From Sulfitobacter sp. S223 (GTDB lineage Bacteria; Pseudomonadota; Alphaproteobacteria; Rhodobacterales; Rhodobacteraceae), in contig NZ_CP083560.1 in the NCBI RefSeq assembly GCF_025143825.1, positions 2,046,001 through 2,110,000 of the forward strand: DNA of 64,000 nt, read 5' to 3'. Below are positions 52,942 through 62,439 of this stretch, piece by piece. The position numbers and the translations under genes were made by a program. Positions within the stretch are counted from its first letter, which is position 1. Every line of letters begins with the position of its first letter. The notes beneath the pieces were generated by a model, which was given only the letters and a program-made list of their open reading frames with translations, searched no databases and was not told the origin of the DNA.

Positions 52942-54360
52942 TCATCCTCCCTGCAGGACGGGTGGCCGTGCCTGTGGCCAACCCGTTGCCGTGTGCCATT
53001 GCTGTGCAAGCTGTAGCAGCGCTGCATCGCTGCCGCGCCGCCCGATCAGCTGCAGCCCCGCTGGCAAGCCATCATCGCCGAAGCCAACTGGCACATTCAC
53101 CACCGGCAAGCCAATCAGCCCCGCAGGCACAACGACCTGCATCCAGCGGTGATAGGTATCCATGCTGCGCCCAGCGATTTCTTCCGGATAGGCAAGCTCT
53201 ACATCGAAGGGAAACAGCTGCGCCGAAGGCAGGACCAGCACATCAAGATTTTCAAACAGGCGCGTGGTGCGGCGGAACCAGTCAGATCGGATCGCGCTTG
53301 CACGCTGTATCTCGCGCGCGCTCAACGCCAGCCCGCGCTCTATCTCCCACAGGGCGGCAGGTTTGAGGTATTCCCGCTTTTCCACGTCATCATAGAAAAG
53401 CCCCAGCCCCGCCGAGACGGCAAATGATCTAAGATCAATCCACGATTGCCACATGGCGTCCGCGTCAAAGGGCGCAGGAAGGTTATCGATCCGGTGGCCG
53501 AACTCTGCCATCTGGCCAAGCGCCGCTTGGGATATGTCGGCAATGCCGTCCTCATAGGCAAAAGCCCCGTCCCAATCACCAAGCCAACCGATGCGTAGAC
53601 CTTTGGGCGGCGTCCCGATATCGCCGAATGTCTTTGGGGCCTGCGTACTGAGCGGCAGGCGCGGGTCAGCCCCTGTCATAACATCCAGCAGCGCCGCCAT
53701 ATCCGCGGGGCTGCGCGCCATCGGACCAGAGGTAGAGAGCTGATGCATAAACATATCGCCCACAGGTTCCGACGGAACGGTCCCCCAAGTCGGCCGCATC
53801 CCGTAGACGTTGTTCCACCCCGCCGGATTACGCAGGCTACCCATCATATCAGAGCCGTCAGCAACGCTAAGCATCCCCGTGGCCAGCGCCGCCGCCGCCC
53901 CGCCAGAAGACCCACCGGCAGATCGGCCAAGGTCATAGGGGTTCCGCGTAGCGCCATGGACCGGATTGTAAGTGTGTGACCCAAGCCCGAATTCAGGCGT
54001 ATTCGTTTTGCCGATGATGATCGCACCGGCAGCCCGCAAACGCGCCACCATCGTATCGTCGCTGCCAGCCACCTGCCCTGCGAACAATGGTGAGCCCATC
54101 GAGGTAGGCAAACCTGCCGCATTGGCCAGATCCTTGATCGCGATGGGTATGCCGTGAAGCCAGCCTGCACGCGGCGCGTTGTCGGCGGCGCGTGCGTCTG
54201 CCATGTTGCGATCACGATCACGCAGGCTGACGATCGCGTTGACGTCACCATTAACCGCGTCGATGCGGTCCAGCGTGGCCTCCATCAGCTCTGACGCGGA
54301 CAGATCACCCTTTTCAAGCGCTGCAGATTGGGCCAGCGCATCCATATTGAATATTTCCAT
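52942..54360 (-). CDS. amidase (amidase-signature family)
   Basis: The 472-aa protein belongs to the amidase signature family: the catalytic Lys76 in GIPIAIKDLANA, then a Gly/Ser-rich signature (GRSAGGSSGGAAAALATGM) containing the cis-Ser and the nucleophile Ser, and a typical C-terminal YHRWMQVVVPAGLIGLPVVNVPVG. It hydrolyses an amide bond; the substrate is unknown. The start is uncertain: ATG at 54360, 54345 and 54396 are all in frame, and I prefer 54360 by comparison with the family. Confidence 0.87.
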   Translation of the reverse strand: MEIFNMDALAQSAALEKGDLSASELMEATLDRIDAVNGDVNAIVSLRDRDRNMADARAADNAPRAGWLHGIPIAIKDLANAAGLPTSMGSPLFAGQVAGSDDTMVARLRAAGAIIIGKTNTPEFGLGSHTYNPVHGATRNPYDLGRSAGGSSGGAAAALATGMLSVADGSDMMGSLRNPAGWNNVYGMRPTWGTVPSEPVGDMFMHQLSTSGPMARSPADMAALLDVMTGADPRLPLSTQAPKTFGDIGTPPKGLRIGWLGDWDGAFAYEDGIADISQAALGQMAEFGHRIDNLPAPFDADAMWQSWIDLRSFAVSAGLGLFYDDVEKREYLKPAALWEIERGLALSAREIQRASAIRSDWFRRTTRLFENLDVLVLPSAQLFPFDVELAYPEEIAGRSMDTYHRWMQVVVPAGLIGLPVVNVPVGFGDDGLPAGLQLIGRRGSDAALLQLAQQWHTATGWPQARPPVLQGG

Positions 54361-54548
54361 GAAACCAGTATGGCCGTGCATACCGTCAGTGCGCAATAGT
54401 CCCTGCTTTCAGGTAGCGCTTTTTCATCGATCAAGTCACCGTTGCGCGGTTGGATCAAAGATTGAAATAGCTAGAACCGGGTTCAAAAAACTATTACCTG
54501 CCCCCTGCAGCGAAAGCCCGCTTTGAGCCCGAAGTATCTGATGCTGCA

Positions 54549-55499
54549 TTATCCACCAAGGTCTGATTGTTGGTTTTCAAACCAGTGGGTCAACGATAAA
54601 CCGGTCAATTCCTCGATAGAGGATCGTTCAACTTGATATCGATTGGCAAGGGAGAGTCTTGCATCCTTGCTTAACACAGGAACCGGGCGTTTTGGCCCTT
54701 CCAATATGCGACGTAATGTGGTCCTCGCGGTCTTTGGCAAAACACGCTTTACCAGTTTTTGAACCGTGCTCGGGTGGCGAAGGCAGTGCGTCATTCCGGG
54801 TCGAGCCGATACTTCAGTAAGGTTAGCAGTCTGGTTAACCCTCTCGTTCTTCACAAGCTCTCGTCGCTCTATCGACAAATGGTTACATAATCGCCACCAA
54901 CATTCTTCTGGAGCAGTTTGCATCTCATGGAAGTCGAGAAATAGAACTTGCTCTCGCGGAAATTCCGACAGGTATCGTTTGATTTGTGTTTCATAGTGAC
55001 CATGGCGCGCATATCCATGTCCCCAACTCCATCCGGCGGCCAATCGAACCTCTTCCTTTGCAAGCGCTTCATCGAAGGTCTTACAGTTTTCAAGACTGTC
55101 ACGGACATGGTGCATGTACTGCGAAAATGCCCGTTCGACGGGATCACGCAATACGATGATGATCAGCCCGTCAGGCCGAGCGGCTGCGATCCGCGTCGAA
55201 GCATTTTCGTCTATCAGGTAAACTGGTGAGACATCTCCGGTAAGTTTTTGACCGGCGGCCTCGTACAAGGCCGAATAGGCCACATTATCCACAGCGATTT
55301 CATTCAAGTAATTCGGATCATACAAACCACATCTGGGCGCCACCAATCCATCCGCGTAAGCAAAAAAACTTGGTTCCTTTACCGTTGGCAAAAAGACGTC
55401 TGGATGATCACTGAGCCAATGATACAGCGCGGTAGTTCCGGCTTTAGCCGCACCAACAACAAAGAAGTCCGGTCCGAAGTTTTCATAAATATCTTTCAT
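54549..55499 (-). CDS. sulfotransferase
   Basis: The 316-aa protein has the PAPS-binding motifs of sulfotransferases: the 5'-phosphosulfate loop FFVVGAAKAGTTALYHWL near residue 13 and the 3'-phosphate motif LIIIVLRDPVERAFSQYMHHVRDS near 130-155. It probably sulfates a surface saccharide or another acceptor. The gene has visibly lower GC content than the housekeeping genes around it and is bounded by long non-coding stretches, which points to acquisition by transfer. Confidence 0.87.
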   Translation of the reverse strand: MKDIYENFGPDFFVVGAAKAGTTALYHWLSDHPDVFLPTVKEPSFFAYADGLVAPRCGLYDPNYLNEIAVDNVAYSALYEAAGQKLTGDVSPVYLIDENASTRIAAARPDGLIIIVLRDPVERAFSQYMHHVRDSLENCKTFDEALAKEEVRLAAGWSWGHGYARHGHYETQIKRYLSEFPREQVLFLDFHEMQTAPEECWWRLCNHLSIERRELVKNERVNQTANLTEVSARPGMTHCLRHPSTVQKLVKRVLPKTARTTLRRILEGPKRPVPVLSKDARLSLANRYQVERSSIEELTGLSLTHWFENQQSDLGG

Positions 55500-56033
55500 C
55501 GTTTGAGAATGTCACATCCTCGATTGTTTTGGCGACAGCGCAAAAGCATGGATGAACGTTACAAAAGAAAAACTGGCAGTACTTTCGTATAGTTGGTGGG
55601 TAAATATTCAGCTTGCGCACGCTCGGATGAAGATGAAACCCGACATTTAGAAAACCACGGCCAATGTCCCTTTTGTCCGCAAAATCGTCTCCAAATGACA
55701 GAACCCATCGCGGTCATTCAGGCAGCAACCTTGGATTTCTCTGGCTTCAACTGCCTTGGAAATGGCGACAATGACCCTATTTCCGCTCTAATTGTGCCTG
55801 AATTAGCCGCTAATTTGAGGAAAGTTCTCAAGTTTTGTCAGGTAAATGTATGCCTATTTCAAAGAACAAACATGTCGAGCCCTCTTCTTCGGGCGGTCCA
55901 ACCGATATGCTCTCAGGGCCGATCAGGTCGCTTGGCGGTGGATATAACGTATCTGCTGTTGGTGCCGATGTGATTGCCATGATCACTTGCACAATCGGCA
56001 TATTGCAGACCTTCTTGTCGAAGGTCATACAAT
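55500..56033. other. 534-bp low-GC gap
   Basis: No well-supported gene is present except the possible small ORF listed separately. Around 55665-55725 the sequence has degenerate GTCCGC-type intergenic repeat traces shared with other gaps of this window. A frame at 55593-55973 codes for a protein without recognisable features and is not called. Confidence 0.4.
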
Positions 56034-56041
56034 ATGGCTGA
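55835..56041 (+). CDS. possible small ORF coupled to the Hint gene
   Basis: This 68-codon frame (or 63 codons from the second ATG at 55850) ends with a TGA that overlaps the start of the downstream Hint gene by 8 bp. It contains a Gly/Ser-rich part (PSSSGGPTDMLSGP) and SLGGGYNVSA followed by a hydrophobic stretch (DVIAMITCTIGILQTFL). I do not recognise it. The overlap suggests coupled translation, but the frame could be chance; the ribosome-binding site is weak. Confidence 0.3.
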   Translation: MSGKCMPISKNKHVEPSSSGGPTDMLSGPIRSLGGGYNVSAVGADVIAMITCTIGILQTFLSKVIQYG

Positions 56042-57083
56042 TTATACTTTTAATGTTTACCTCTTTTCCCCTTACGACAGTGGGTTCCAAGGTCCGCCCG
56101 GGTTGTTCATTTACAACCCACCAGCTGGGGATATTGGCACAGTGGTCATCACCGACAATGAAACCGGGGTGGATGGGTTGACGCTGGACGACAATGTTGG
56201 TGGCAGTCAGGAAACCGCGACTGCAACCATAACAGTGAACGGTGTCGAAACGTTCACAGACATCCCTGTCAATGCGGATTCAGGCTGGACAATTTATGAT
56301 CCAATCGATGACGTCACTTTCGAGGTCATTATCCTCAATGGTAAACAGGGCTCTCAAAGCTTTAGGTACACTTTATCAGAGTACCCTTTGGTTCCCGGAC
56401 GCGAATACGAAAGCATCAACTTCGATAATCAACCCAATGCCCAAGTGGCAGGTGACCCATTCTTCACGTATGCAGACTATGTCTGCTTCACACCCAGCTG
56501 TAAGCTTAAAACTCCCACTGGCTGGTGTTCGGTGAAAGATCTCAAAGTTGGCGATTTGGTCGAAACCCTCGATAGAGGCGCGCAGCCGGTTCGATGGATA
56601 GGTTCGCGAAAAATCGCCGCCCGCGGGAAAAATGCCCCAATCCGCTTCTCTGAGGGCGCTTTCGGCTGCAACGAAGCTTTCGAAATCTCACCCAAACATC
56701 GAGTAGTGCTACATTCCTATTTAAACAGCCTGCACTTTGGCGATTCAGAATGTTTCGCTGCTGCCAAACACCTCGTTGATGATGCGCAAATAGTCCAGCG
56801 GTGCGGTGGCTACGTCGAATACTTCCACATTTTGTTCGACCACCACGAAGTTGTGAATTGTAATGGTGTTAACGTGGAGAGCTTTCATCCAGGCAAACAA
56901 GGTGAACTTCTATTGACGCGTGATGATCACGCTAAAATCCTAACGATTTTCCCGAACCTGGTCGACGGCTTTGACAATTACGGACCAGCGGCAAGACCTG
57001 TCCTCAAAGGTTACGAAACACAGATAATCCTCAATGAAATTGCCCGGGAGTCTCAAATAAAAGCAGCCCTATTAGCTGCGTGA
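56034..57083 (+). CDS. Hint-domain protein
   Basis: The 349-aa protein has a beta-rich N-terminal half (about 1-145) and a Hint_2-type domain from Cys151 (CFTPSCKLKTPTGWCSVKDLKVGDLVETLD) to about residue 300 (ISPKHRVVLHS, YFHILFDHHEVVNCNGVNVESFHPG). Its Hint start CFTPSCKL differs from the common CFTPGTxI. It lacks RTX repeats, unlike the two at 7.5-19 kb. Hint domains can self-cleave, and this group is often exported in Roseobacter relatives; neither is shown here. The codon use is lower in GC. AAGGTC lies before the ATG inside the upstream small ORF. Confidence 0.82.
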   Translation: MADYTFNVYLFSPYDSGFQGPPGLFIYNPPAGDIGTVVITDNETGVDGLTLDDNVGGSQETATATITVNGVETFTDIPVNADSGWTIYDPIDDVTFEVIILNGKQGSQSFRYTLSEYPLVPGREYESINFDNQPNAQVAGDPFFTYADYVCFTPSCKLKTPTGWCSVKDLKVGDLVETLDRGAQPVRWIGSRKIAARGKNAPIRFSEGAFGCNEAFEISPKHRVVLHSYLNSLHFGDSECFAAAKHLVDDAQIVQRCGGYVEYFHILFDHHEVVNCNGVNVESFHPGKQGELLLTRDDHAKILTIFPNLVDGFDNYGPAARPVLKGYETQIILNEIARESQIKAALLAA

Positions 57084-57601
57084 GTTCGTTTGGATTCAGT
57101 GATCATTTATGATGTATCGCCCGTTTGCGTCACGCAATGCGGTTTGGCAGGACAGTTGCGACGATACGGGTTTCATCTCGTATCAATAACTTCTTGGAAA
57201 TCAAATGTAATCCGGTCCGCACCGTTTCGTCAGCCAGCCAAAAAAATGAACAAAAGGCGTTCAAACAAACCTTCGGCAAGACTGAGCCGATGTCACTTTG
57301 TCCGCGTCTAAATGGTTGAAAGAGATTGCAGTGAAAGGTCTGCTTGAACTTCCCCAATTTTAAAACGGTTGACCTTCCGGTGCGGAGAAATCCACGGCAC
57401 CGCCGGAAGTTCCCCGCTACGTGCGCATGAACGTTCTAAGTATGCAATAGTTGGGTCGGTAAAGTCGGCTTCGTCCGCATTGCCGCCTCTGGCCTTCCGA
57501 TTTGGCGTTGATTTCGTGTGCAACCACAGCGAATGGCAGCGAGGAGCCCGATGTAACGAATGCTGCGCGATGCACGAAGGTTTGGTACGACACTCGGCAC
57601 A
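57084..57601. other. 518-bp gap with degenerate repeats
   Basis: Short frames on both strands show no domain features and I call none. The stretch contains CACTTTGTCCGCGTCT (57292-57307) and CTTCGTCCGCATTGCCG (57468-57484), which are related to sequences in the gaps at about 31130 and 58500. It looks like decayed or repeat-derived intergenic DNA. Confidence 0.45.
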
Positions 57602-58408
57602 TTAAACTGCCTGACCTGAAAACACGACACTCGGCATACGCAACTTGTAAACTCCATCCGAGAGATACGGTGCAGTCACCTCATCGACTTCACTTCGAAT
57701 TGTGTTCTGCACGTCGGGTTCTTGACGTTCCAAAATAAGAGGCACGCGAACACCGAATTTCATGAAGAAGTCAAAAAAGCTGGGACCTGGAGCATACAGA
57801 ATATTCTCGACAATCTCCGCCTTGATGTCAGCGAACCCCATGCGTCTCATCATTTCAGAAACGCCGGCTTCATCGGACAAAAGATATGCATTTGGTGCAG
57901 GGTCCGCACACGACATATCTGCGTGCCGTCCCAAAACGTCGAACAAGAGCCGGTAGAGTTCCGAACGGTCAGGTCCGAGCCATTGGCTAAACACAAATCT
58001 TCCATTCGGCTTGAGAACACGGCGGGCCTCGGACATCGCCTGTTCCGGGTCGGTTACATGGAACAGAACGATATTGCTCAGGACAGCGTCAAACGTTTCG
58101 TCCGGTACAGGCAAATCTTCAACGTCAGCGACAGAGAAATTGATGTCGGGAAACTGAGCTCTTGCCTGCTCAACCATCCCTTCCGAAAAGTCGATGCCTT
58201 CGGCGTCAGCGCCAAGAAGTTTGGCGCTAGCAGCGACAAAGCCGGGGCCGCAGCCTGCGTCCAACACCTTTGCGCCAGGAAAAAGTCTTGCATGGTCTAG
58301 CAACTTCGGAATGGTCTGAAGTGTTACGCGTGCAGTGGCGTCACCATACAGCCGTGCCCGTGCTGACCATCCCTTGCGTTCGCCTTCTCTAAACGCTGAA
58401 AAATCCAT
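57602..58408 (-). CDS. class I SAM-dependent methyltransferase
   Basis: The 268-aa protein has the motifs of a UbiE-like methyltransferase: motif I KVLDAGCGPGFVAASA, the acidic residue in AEGIDFSEGMVEQA, motif II DLPVPDETFDAVLSNIVLFHV, and RRVLKPNGRFVFSQW. The substrate is unknown. The gene is in the same low-GC patch as the sulfotransferase and third Hint gene, with its own flanking non-coding DNA on both sides. Confidence 0.85.
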   Translation of the reverse strand: MDFSAFREGERKGWSARARLYGDATARVTLQTIPKLLDHARLFPGAKVLDAGCGPGFVAASAKLLGADAEGIDFSEGMVEQARAQFPDINFSVADVEDLPVPDETFDAVLSNIVLFHVTDPEQAMSEARRVLKPNGRFVFSQWLGPDRSELYRLLFDVLGRHADMSCADPAPNAYLLSDEAGVSEMMRRMGFADIKAEIVENILYAPGPSFFDFFMKFGVRVPLILERQEPDVQNTIRSEVDEVTAPYLSDGVYKLRMPSVVFSGQAV

Positions 58409-58538
58409 GATGCCTCTCCCAACTTGGTAGAAGACAACACAGTTTATTGTTGGCAGACAACCCTAAAACAGACCTTGGGAAGATGGGTATGAAGGTCCGC
58501 TTTGTCCGCATACCAGACATTTCGAAACCACGTCGGCG

Positions 58539-59663
58539 TCAGTCGCCTTGCGCTTGGGCGCGGCTTTTGCCCGATACGGCCAACGCCAGCGTGGCGCCCA
58601 TCAGCCCATCAAGGTCACCGTCCAGCACGCCTTTGGTGTCGGATGTCTCGTAATTTGTGCGCAGGTCTTTCACCATCTGGTAGGGCTGCAAAACATAGGA
58701 TCGGATCTGGTTGCCCCAGCCCGCGTCACCTGCGTTCTCGTGTACTTCGTTGACCAGCGCGGACCGCTTGTCCAACTCCATTTGGTATAGACGGCTCTTC
58801 AATGCTTTCATCGCGATGTCGCGGTTCTGGTGCTGTGATTTCTCGGAGCTGGTCACCACGATGCCGGTGGGGTGGTGGGTGATGCGCACCGCTGAGTCGG
58901 TGGTGTTGACGTGCTGACCGCCCGCGCCAGAGGAGCGGTATGTGTCGATGCGGATATCGGACGGGTTCACTTCGATCTCGATGTTGTCATCTACCACAGG
59001 GTACACTTTGACCGAGGTAAAGGAGGTGTGCCGCTTGGCCGCGCTGTCGAAGGGCGAAATACGCACCAGACGGTGCACGCCGGATTCCGATTTGAGCCAG
59101 CCATAAGCATTGTGACCGCTGATCTTGTACGCGGCGGATTTAATGCCCGCCTCTTCGCCGGCACTTTCTGATTGCAGCTCTACGGTATAGCCCTTCTTCT
59201 CGGCCCAGCGGACGTACATCCGCGCCAGCATGGACGCCCAGTCACACGATTCTGTACCACCCGCACCCGAGTTGATTTCAAGGAAGGTGTCATTGGCATC
59301 CGCCTCACCGTCCAACAACGCTTCCAGCTCTTTCTGGGCGGCTGTTTTGGCCAGCTTGGTCAAAGCTGCTTCGGCCTCTCCCACAACTTCGGCGTCATCT
59401 TCCATTTCGCCCAGTTCGATCAGATCGATGTTGTCCTGAAGCTCTGTTTTGATGCCTTCATAGGTCGCCATTGCATCGACAAGCGCCTGACGGTCGCGCA
59501 TCAGCTTTTGCGCAGCTTCAGGATCATCCCAGAGGGTTGGATCTTCAACCCGCGCGTTGAATTCCTCAAGCCGATACGGGGCCGTCTCCACGTTCAGCCG
59601 CTGGGCCAATAGGTCGAGCGACTTGCGGATTTTATCGACGGTGCTTTGTACTTCTGCGCGCAT
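58539..59663 (-). CDS. prfB: peptide chain release factor 2
   Basis: The 374-aa protein has the codon-recognition tripeptide SPF (about residue 202, [15 protein letters not shown]) and the catalytic GGQ (about 248, [20 protein letters not shown]), so it is RF2, which reads UGA and UAA. The frame is continuous from [14 protein letters not shown], with no programmed frameshift as in E. coli. The frame stays open upstream to 60197, but this part overlaps the PBP1A gene and has no RF2 similarity. It is downstream of mrcA with a 94-bp gap containing a hairpin. Confidence 0.95.
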   Translation of the reverse strand: MRAEVQSTVDKIRKSLDLLAQRLNVETAPYRLEEFNARVEDPTLWDDPEAAQKLMRDRQALVDAMATYEGIKTELQDNIDLIELGEMEDDAEVVGEAEAALTKLAKTAAQKELEALLDGEADANDTFLEINSGAGGTESCDWASMLARMYVRWAEKKGYTVELQSESAGEEAGIKSAAYKISGHNAYGWLKSESGVHRLVRISPFDSAAKRHTSFTSVKVYPVVDDNIEIEVNPSDIRIDTYRSSGAGGQHVNTTDSAVRITHHPTGIVVTSSEKSQHQNRDIAMKALKSRLYQMELDKRSALVNEVHENAGDAGWGNQIRSYVLQPYQMVKDLRTNYETSDTKGVLDGDLDGLMGATLALAVSGKSRAQAQGD

Positions 59664-59684
59664 GATCAGTCCTGAAATAATAGA

Positions 59685-59710
59685 GCGGCCCTCGCAGATA
59701 CGAGGGCCGC
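59685..59710 (-). terminator. hairpin between mrcA and prfB
   Basis: A perfect 10-bp stem, GCGGCCCTCG with CGAGGGCCGC, has a 6-base loop. On the minus strand it is followed by TCTATTATTT, so it is a probable terminator for mrcA, and the prfB start is just 22 bases further. Partial readthrough may feed prfB. Confidence 0.7.
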
Positions 59711-59757
59711 CCATGTGATAGACCAGCGGTCCAGCCGCTACAAGCGTTAGGCGCGTC

Positions 59758-62301
59758 CTAGTACAGACCACCTGTGCTGAGCGTGCCGAAACCGGCCTTT
59801 GGTCCGACAATGGCCTTCTTGCCAGTCGAGGTTGTGACCTCTTTGGCACTCTTGCCGCCGATACCTTCGACCAGAGGCAGATCGGCGCCCATTGCAAAGC
59901 CACCGTCGAAGGTAATGCCGAAGTTGATGAATTCGCCTTCGCGGAAACACTCTGACACGACATTGTCACCACGCGCATCAGAGCTGAGGCGCGCACCGGT
60001 GAAACGGTCGATGTTGATAAACTCACAGCCCTCTGGCACGCGGAATTTACCACCACCGTATTTCTGGACAGCCTTGGACATAAAGCGCTGGAAGACCGGA
60101 CCACACATTCCGCCACCCGAGGCAGAGCGCCCCAAGCTGCGCGGCTGATCATAGCCGATGTAGCAGCCCGCAACGATGTTGGAAGTGAAGCCGACAAACC
60201 AGACGTCTTTCGAATCGTTGGTTGTCCCTGTCTTACCTGCTGTCGGGACGCCGAGGTTCACGGATTTGCGCGCGGTCCCGCGGTCAACCACGCCCGTCAT
60301 CATTGACGTCAGCTGATAGGCCGTGATCGGATCCATCACTCGTTCACGGTTTGAGATCACCCGTGGTGACACCCCTGCTGCCAGTGTCGGCAGGCTGCAA
60401 TCCTCACAAATACGTTTGTCGTGTTTGTACACGGTCCGGCCATAGCGATCCTGCACGCGGTCGACCAGCGTAGGCTCCACCCGCTCACCGCCATTGGCGA
60501 ACATCGCATAGGCCGCGACCATCTGGTACAGCGTTGTTTCTTGCGAACCCAGCGCGTTGGCCAGAACTGGCGACAGGTTCTCATACACCCCGAAACGTTC
60601 GGCATAATCGCCGACAACGTTCATTCCCACTTCCTGTGCAAGACGAATGGTCATCAGGTTGCGCGATTGTTCAATCCCGGTCCGCAGCGGCGTCGGGCCG
60701 TAGTAGCGGTTGGAAGAGTTCTGCGGACGCCACACACCCTGCGGCGTGTTGATCTCGATCGGCGCGTCGACCACGATCGTGGCAGGCGAATACCCGCTAT
60801 CGAGCGCTGCGGCGAAAACAAACGGCTTAAAACTGGAGCCGGGCTGACGTTTGGCCTGAGTGGCGCGGTTGAACACAGATGCCTGATAGCTGAACCCGCC
60901 CTGCATGGCGATCACGCGACCGGTGTTCACGTCCATCGCGACAAAGCCGCCCTGCACTTCCGGCACCTGCCGCAGCGTCCAGCGGATAAACGATCCGTCA
61001 TTGTCGGTGACCATGCGGCGCACCAACACAACATCGCCGACGGCTACCAGATCACCACGTGCGCCCAGTTTGCCGTCCTTGTTCCGTTTGCGCGCCCAGC
61101 TCATGTCTTCTTTGGGAACCCAGTTGCCGCCCTCTTCGTTTTCCACGGATTCGATGCCCAGACGCGCCCCTTTGTCTGCCACCTCCAGCACGACAGCAGG
61201 GAACCATTGTGTCTCAAGCATGATATCGCGCGGCACGCGCAGCTCGGCCAAGGCCGCGCGCCACGTCTCTTCGTCAACCAACGCTTCCGAAGGAAGGGTC
61301 ACGCCCGTCCCGCGCCAAACACCGATGCCACGGTCATATTGCTCAAGCTGGCGCCGCAACGCATCGGCCGCAATTGGTTGCATTTCGTTGTCGATGGTTG
61401 CGCGGACAGTCAAACCACCGGTAAAGAACTCACCCTCGCCAAAGTTCTCGGACAGCTGGCGGCGGATCTCATCGGTAAAGTAATCGCGCGGCGGCAGGTC
61501 CTGCTTGAAGCTTTCGAAATCGCCATTCTGGACCGATCGGAGCGGCATATCGCGTTCCTGAAGGTAAGCGGCTTCTGTGATATAGCCATTCTCTTTCATC
61601 TCGCGCAGCACAAAGTTGCGCCGCGACAGCAGGCGATCCTTGCGGCGCACCGGATGATAATCAGACGGGGCTTTCGGCAAACTGGCCAGCATTGCCGCCT
61701 CATGTGGGGCAAGTTCGCTCAGGGTTTTGTTGAAATAGGTCTGGGAGGCCGCCGCCACACCATAAGAATTCTGACCAAGGAAAATCTCGTTGAGGTAAAG
61801 CTCAAGGATTTTCTCCTTGTCCAATGTCTCTTCGAGACGGGCGGCAAGAATGATCTCTTTGATCTTACGCTCTGCCCGACGATCCCCTGACAGCAGGAAG
61901 TTCTTCATCACCTGCTGGGTAATCGTGGACGCCCCGCGCACATCGCGCCCGCGCGATTTGACCGCATCAACAGCCGCCGCGCCAATACCGCGCAAGTCAT
62001 AGCCGTCATGTTCGTAAAAGTTCTTGTCCTCGGCAGAGATAAACGCCTGCTTCACCAGCGCGGGGATCGTGTTGGCGGGCGCAAACAAACGCCGCTCTTG
62101 CGCAAATTCGTCAATCAACCGGCCCTGCCCTGAATAAATGCGGCTGATGGTCGGCGGCGTGTAGGACGCAAGGGATTCGTGGCTTGGCAAATCGCGCCCG
62201 TACATCCAGAAAACCGCACCAATCGTCAGCGCCACAATGCCTATGGACATCGTGAGGGTGGTGAAAATACCACCGAAGAAGGAAAGGATCATCCGAAACA
62301 C
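59758..62301 (-). CDS. mrcA: penicillin-binding protein 1A
   Basis: The 847-aa class A PBP has an N-terminal membrane helix (about 12-33), a GT51 glycosyltransferase domain with the catalytic Glu in [12 protein letters not shown] (about 90) and [12 protein letters not shown], an OB-like insertion, and a transpeptidase domain with active site SSFKPF (SxxK, about 488) and KTGTTND (about 687). It polymerises and crosslinks peptidoglycan in the periplasm. It lies between amiC and prfB, an arrangement found in many Alphaproteobacteria. Confidence 0.95.
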   Translation of the reverse strand: MFRMILSFFGGIFTTLTMSIGIVALTIGAVFWMYGRDLPSHESLASYTPPTISRIYSGQGRLIDEFAQERRLFAPANTIPALVKQAFISAEDKNFYEHDGYDLRGIGAAAVDAVKSRGRDVRGASTITQQVMKNFLLSGDRRAERKIKEIILAARLEETLDKEKILELYLNEIFLGQNSYGVAAASQTYFNKTLSELAPHEAAMLASLPKAPSDYHPVRRKDRLLSRRNFVLREMKENGYITEAAYLQERDMPLRSVQNGDFESFKQDLPPRDYFTDEIRRQLSENFGEGEFFTGGLTVRATIDNEMQPIAADALRRQLEQYDRGIGVWRGTGVTLPSEALVDEETWRAALAELRVPRDIMLETQWFPAVVLEVADKGARLGIESVENEEGGNWVPKEDMSWARKRNKDGKLGARGDLVAVGDVVLVRRMVTDNDGSFIRWTLRQVPEVQGGFVAMDVNTGRVIAMQGGFSYQASVFNRATQAKRQPGSSFKPFVFAAALDSGYSPATIVVDAPIEINTPQGVWRPQNSSNRYYGPTPLRTGIEQSRNLMTIRLAQEVGMNVVGDYAERFGVYENLSPVLANALGSQETTLYQMVAAYAMFANGGERVEPTLVDRVQDRYGRTVYKHDKRICEDCSLPTLAAGVSPRVISNRERVMDPITAYQLTSMMTGVVDRGTARKSVNLGVPTAGKTGTTNDSKDVWFVGFTSNIVAGCYIGYDQPRSLGRSASGGGMCGPVFQRFMSKAVQKYGGGKFRVPEGCEFINIDRFTGARLSSDARGDNVVSECFREGEFINFGITFDGGFAMGADLPLVEGIGGKSAKEVTTSTGKKAIVGPKAGFGTLSTGGLY

Positions 62302-62439
62302 GCGCGACAGCTCCTGTATGGCTGTTTGATTAGCCTCTTCCTATACGCGCAAAGGGCGGGATGGTCAAAAGGCAAGCGCGGGGAATAAGGGCGAAACATC
62401 GCCTAAAAAATATAGGCGGTATAAGCCTCTACCGACTGG

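Noticed and set aside
54420-58538. Mobile element or prophage in the low-GC patch
   Set aside because: No integrase, transposase, terminal inverted repeats or tRNA attachment duplication could be found; only accessory genes and gaps are visible.
58539-60197. 552-codon version of prfB
   Set aside because: The additional 178 N-terminal codons overlap the end of mrcA and have no release-factor similarity; the RF2 family start is at 59663.
60421-61890. 489-codon open frame on the plus strand
   Set aside because: It lies entirely opposite the PBP1A gene, whose motifs are unambiguous; the antisense frame shows no domain.
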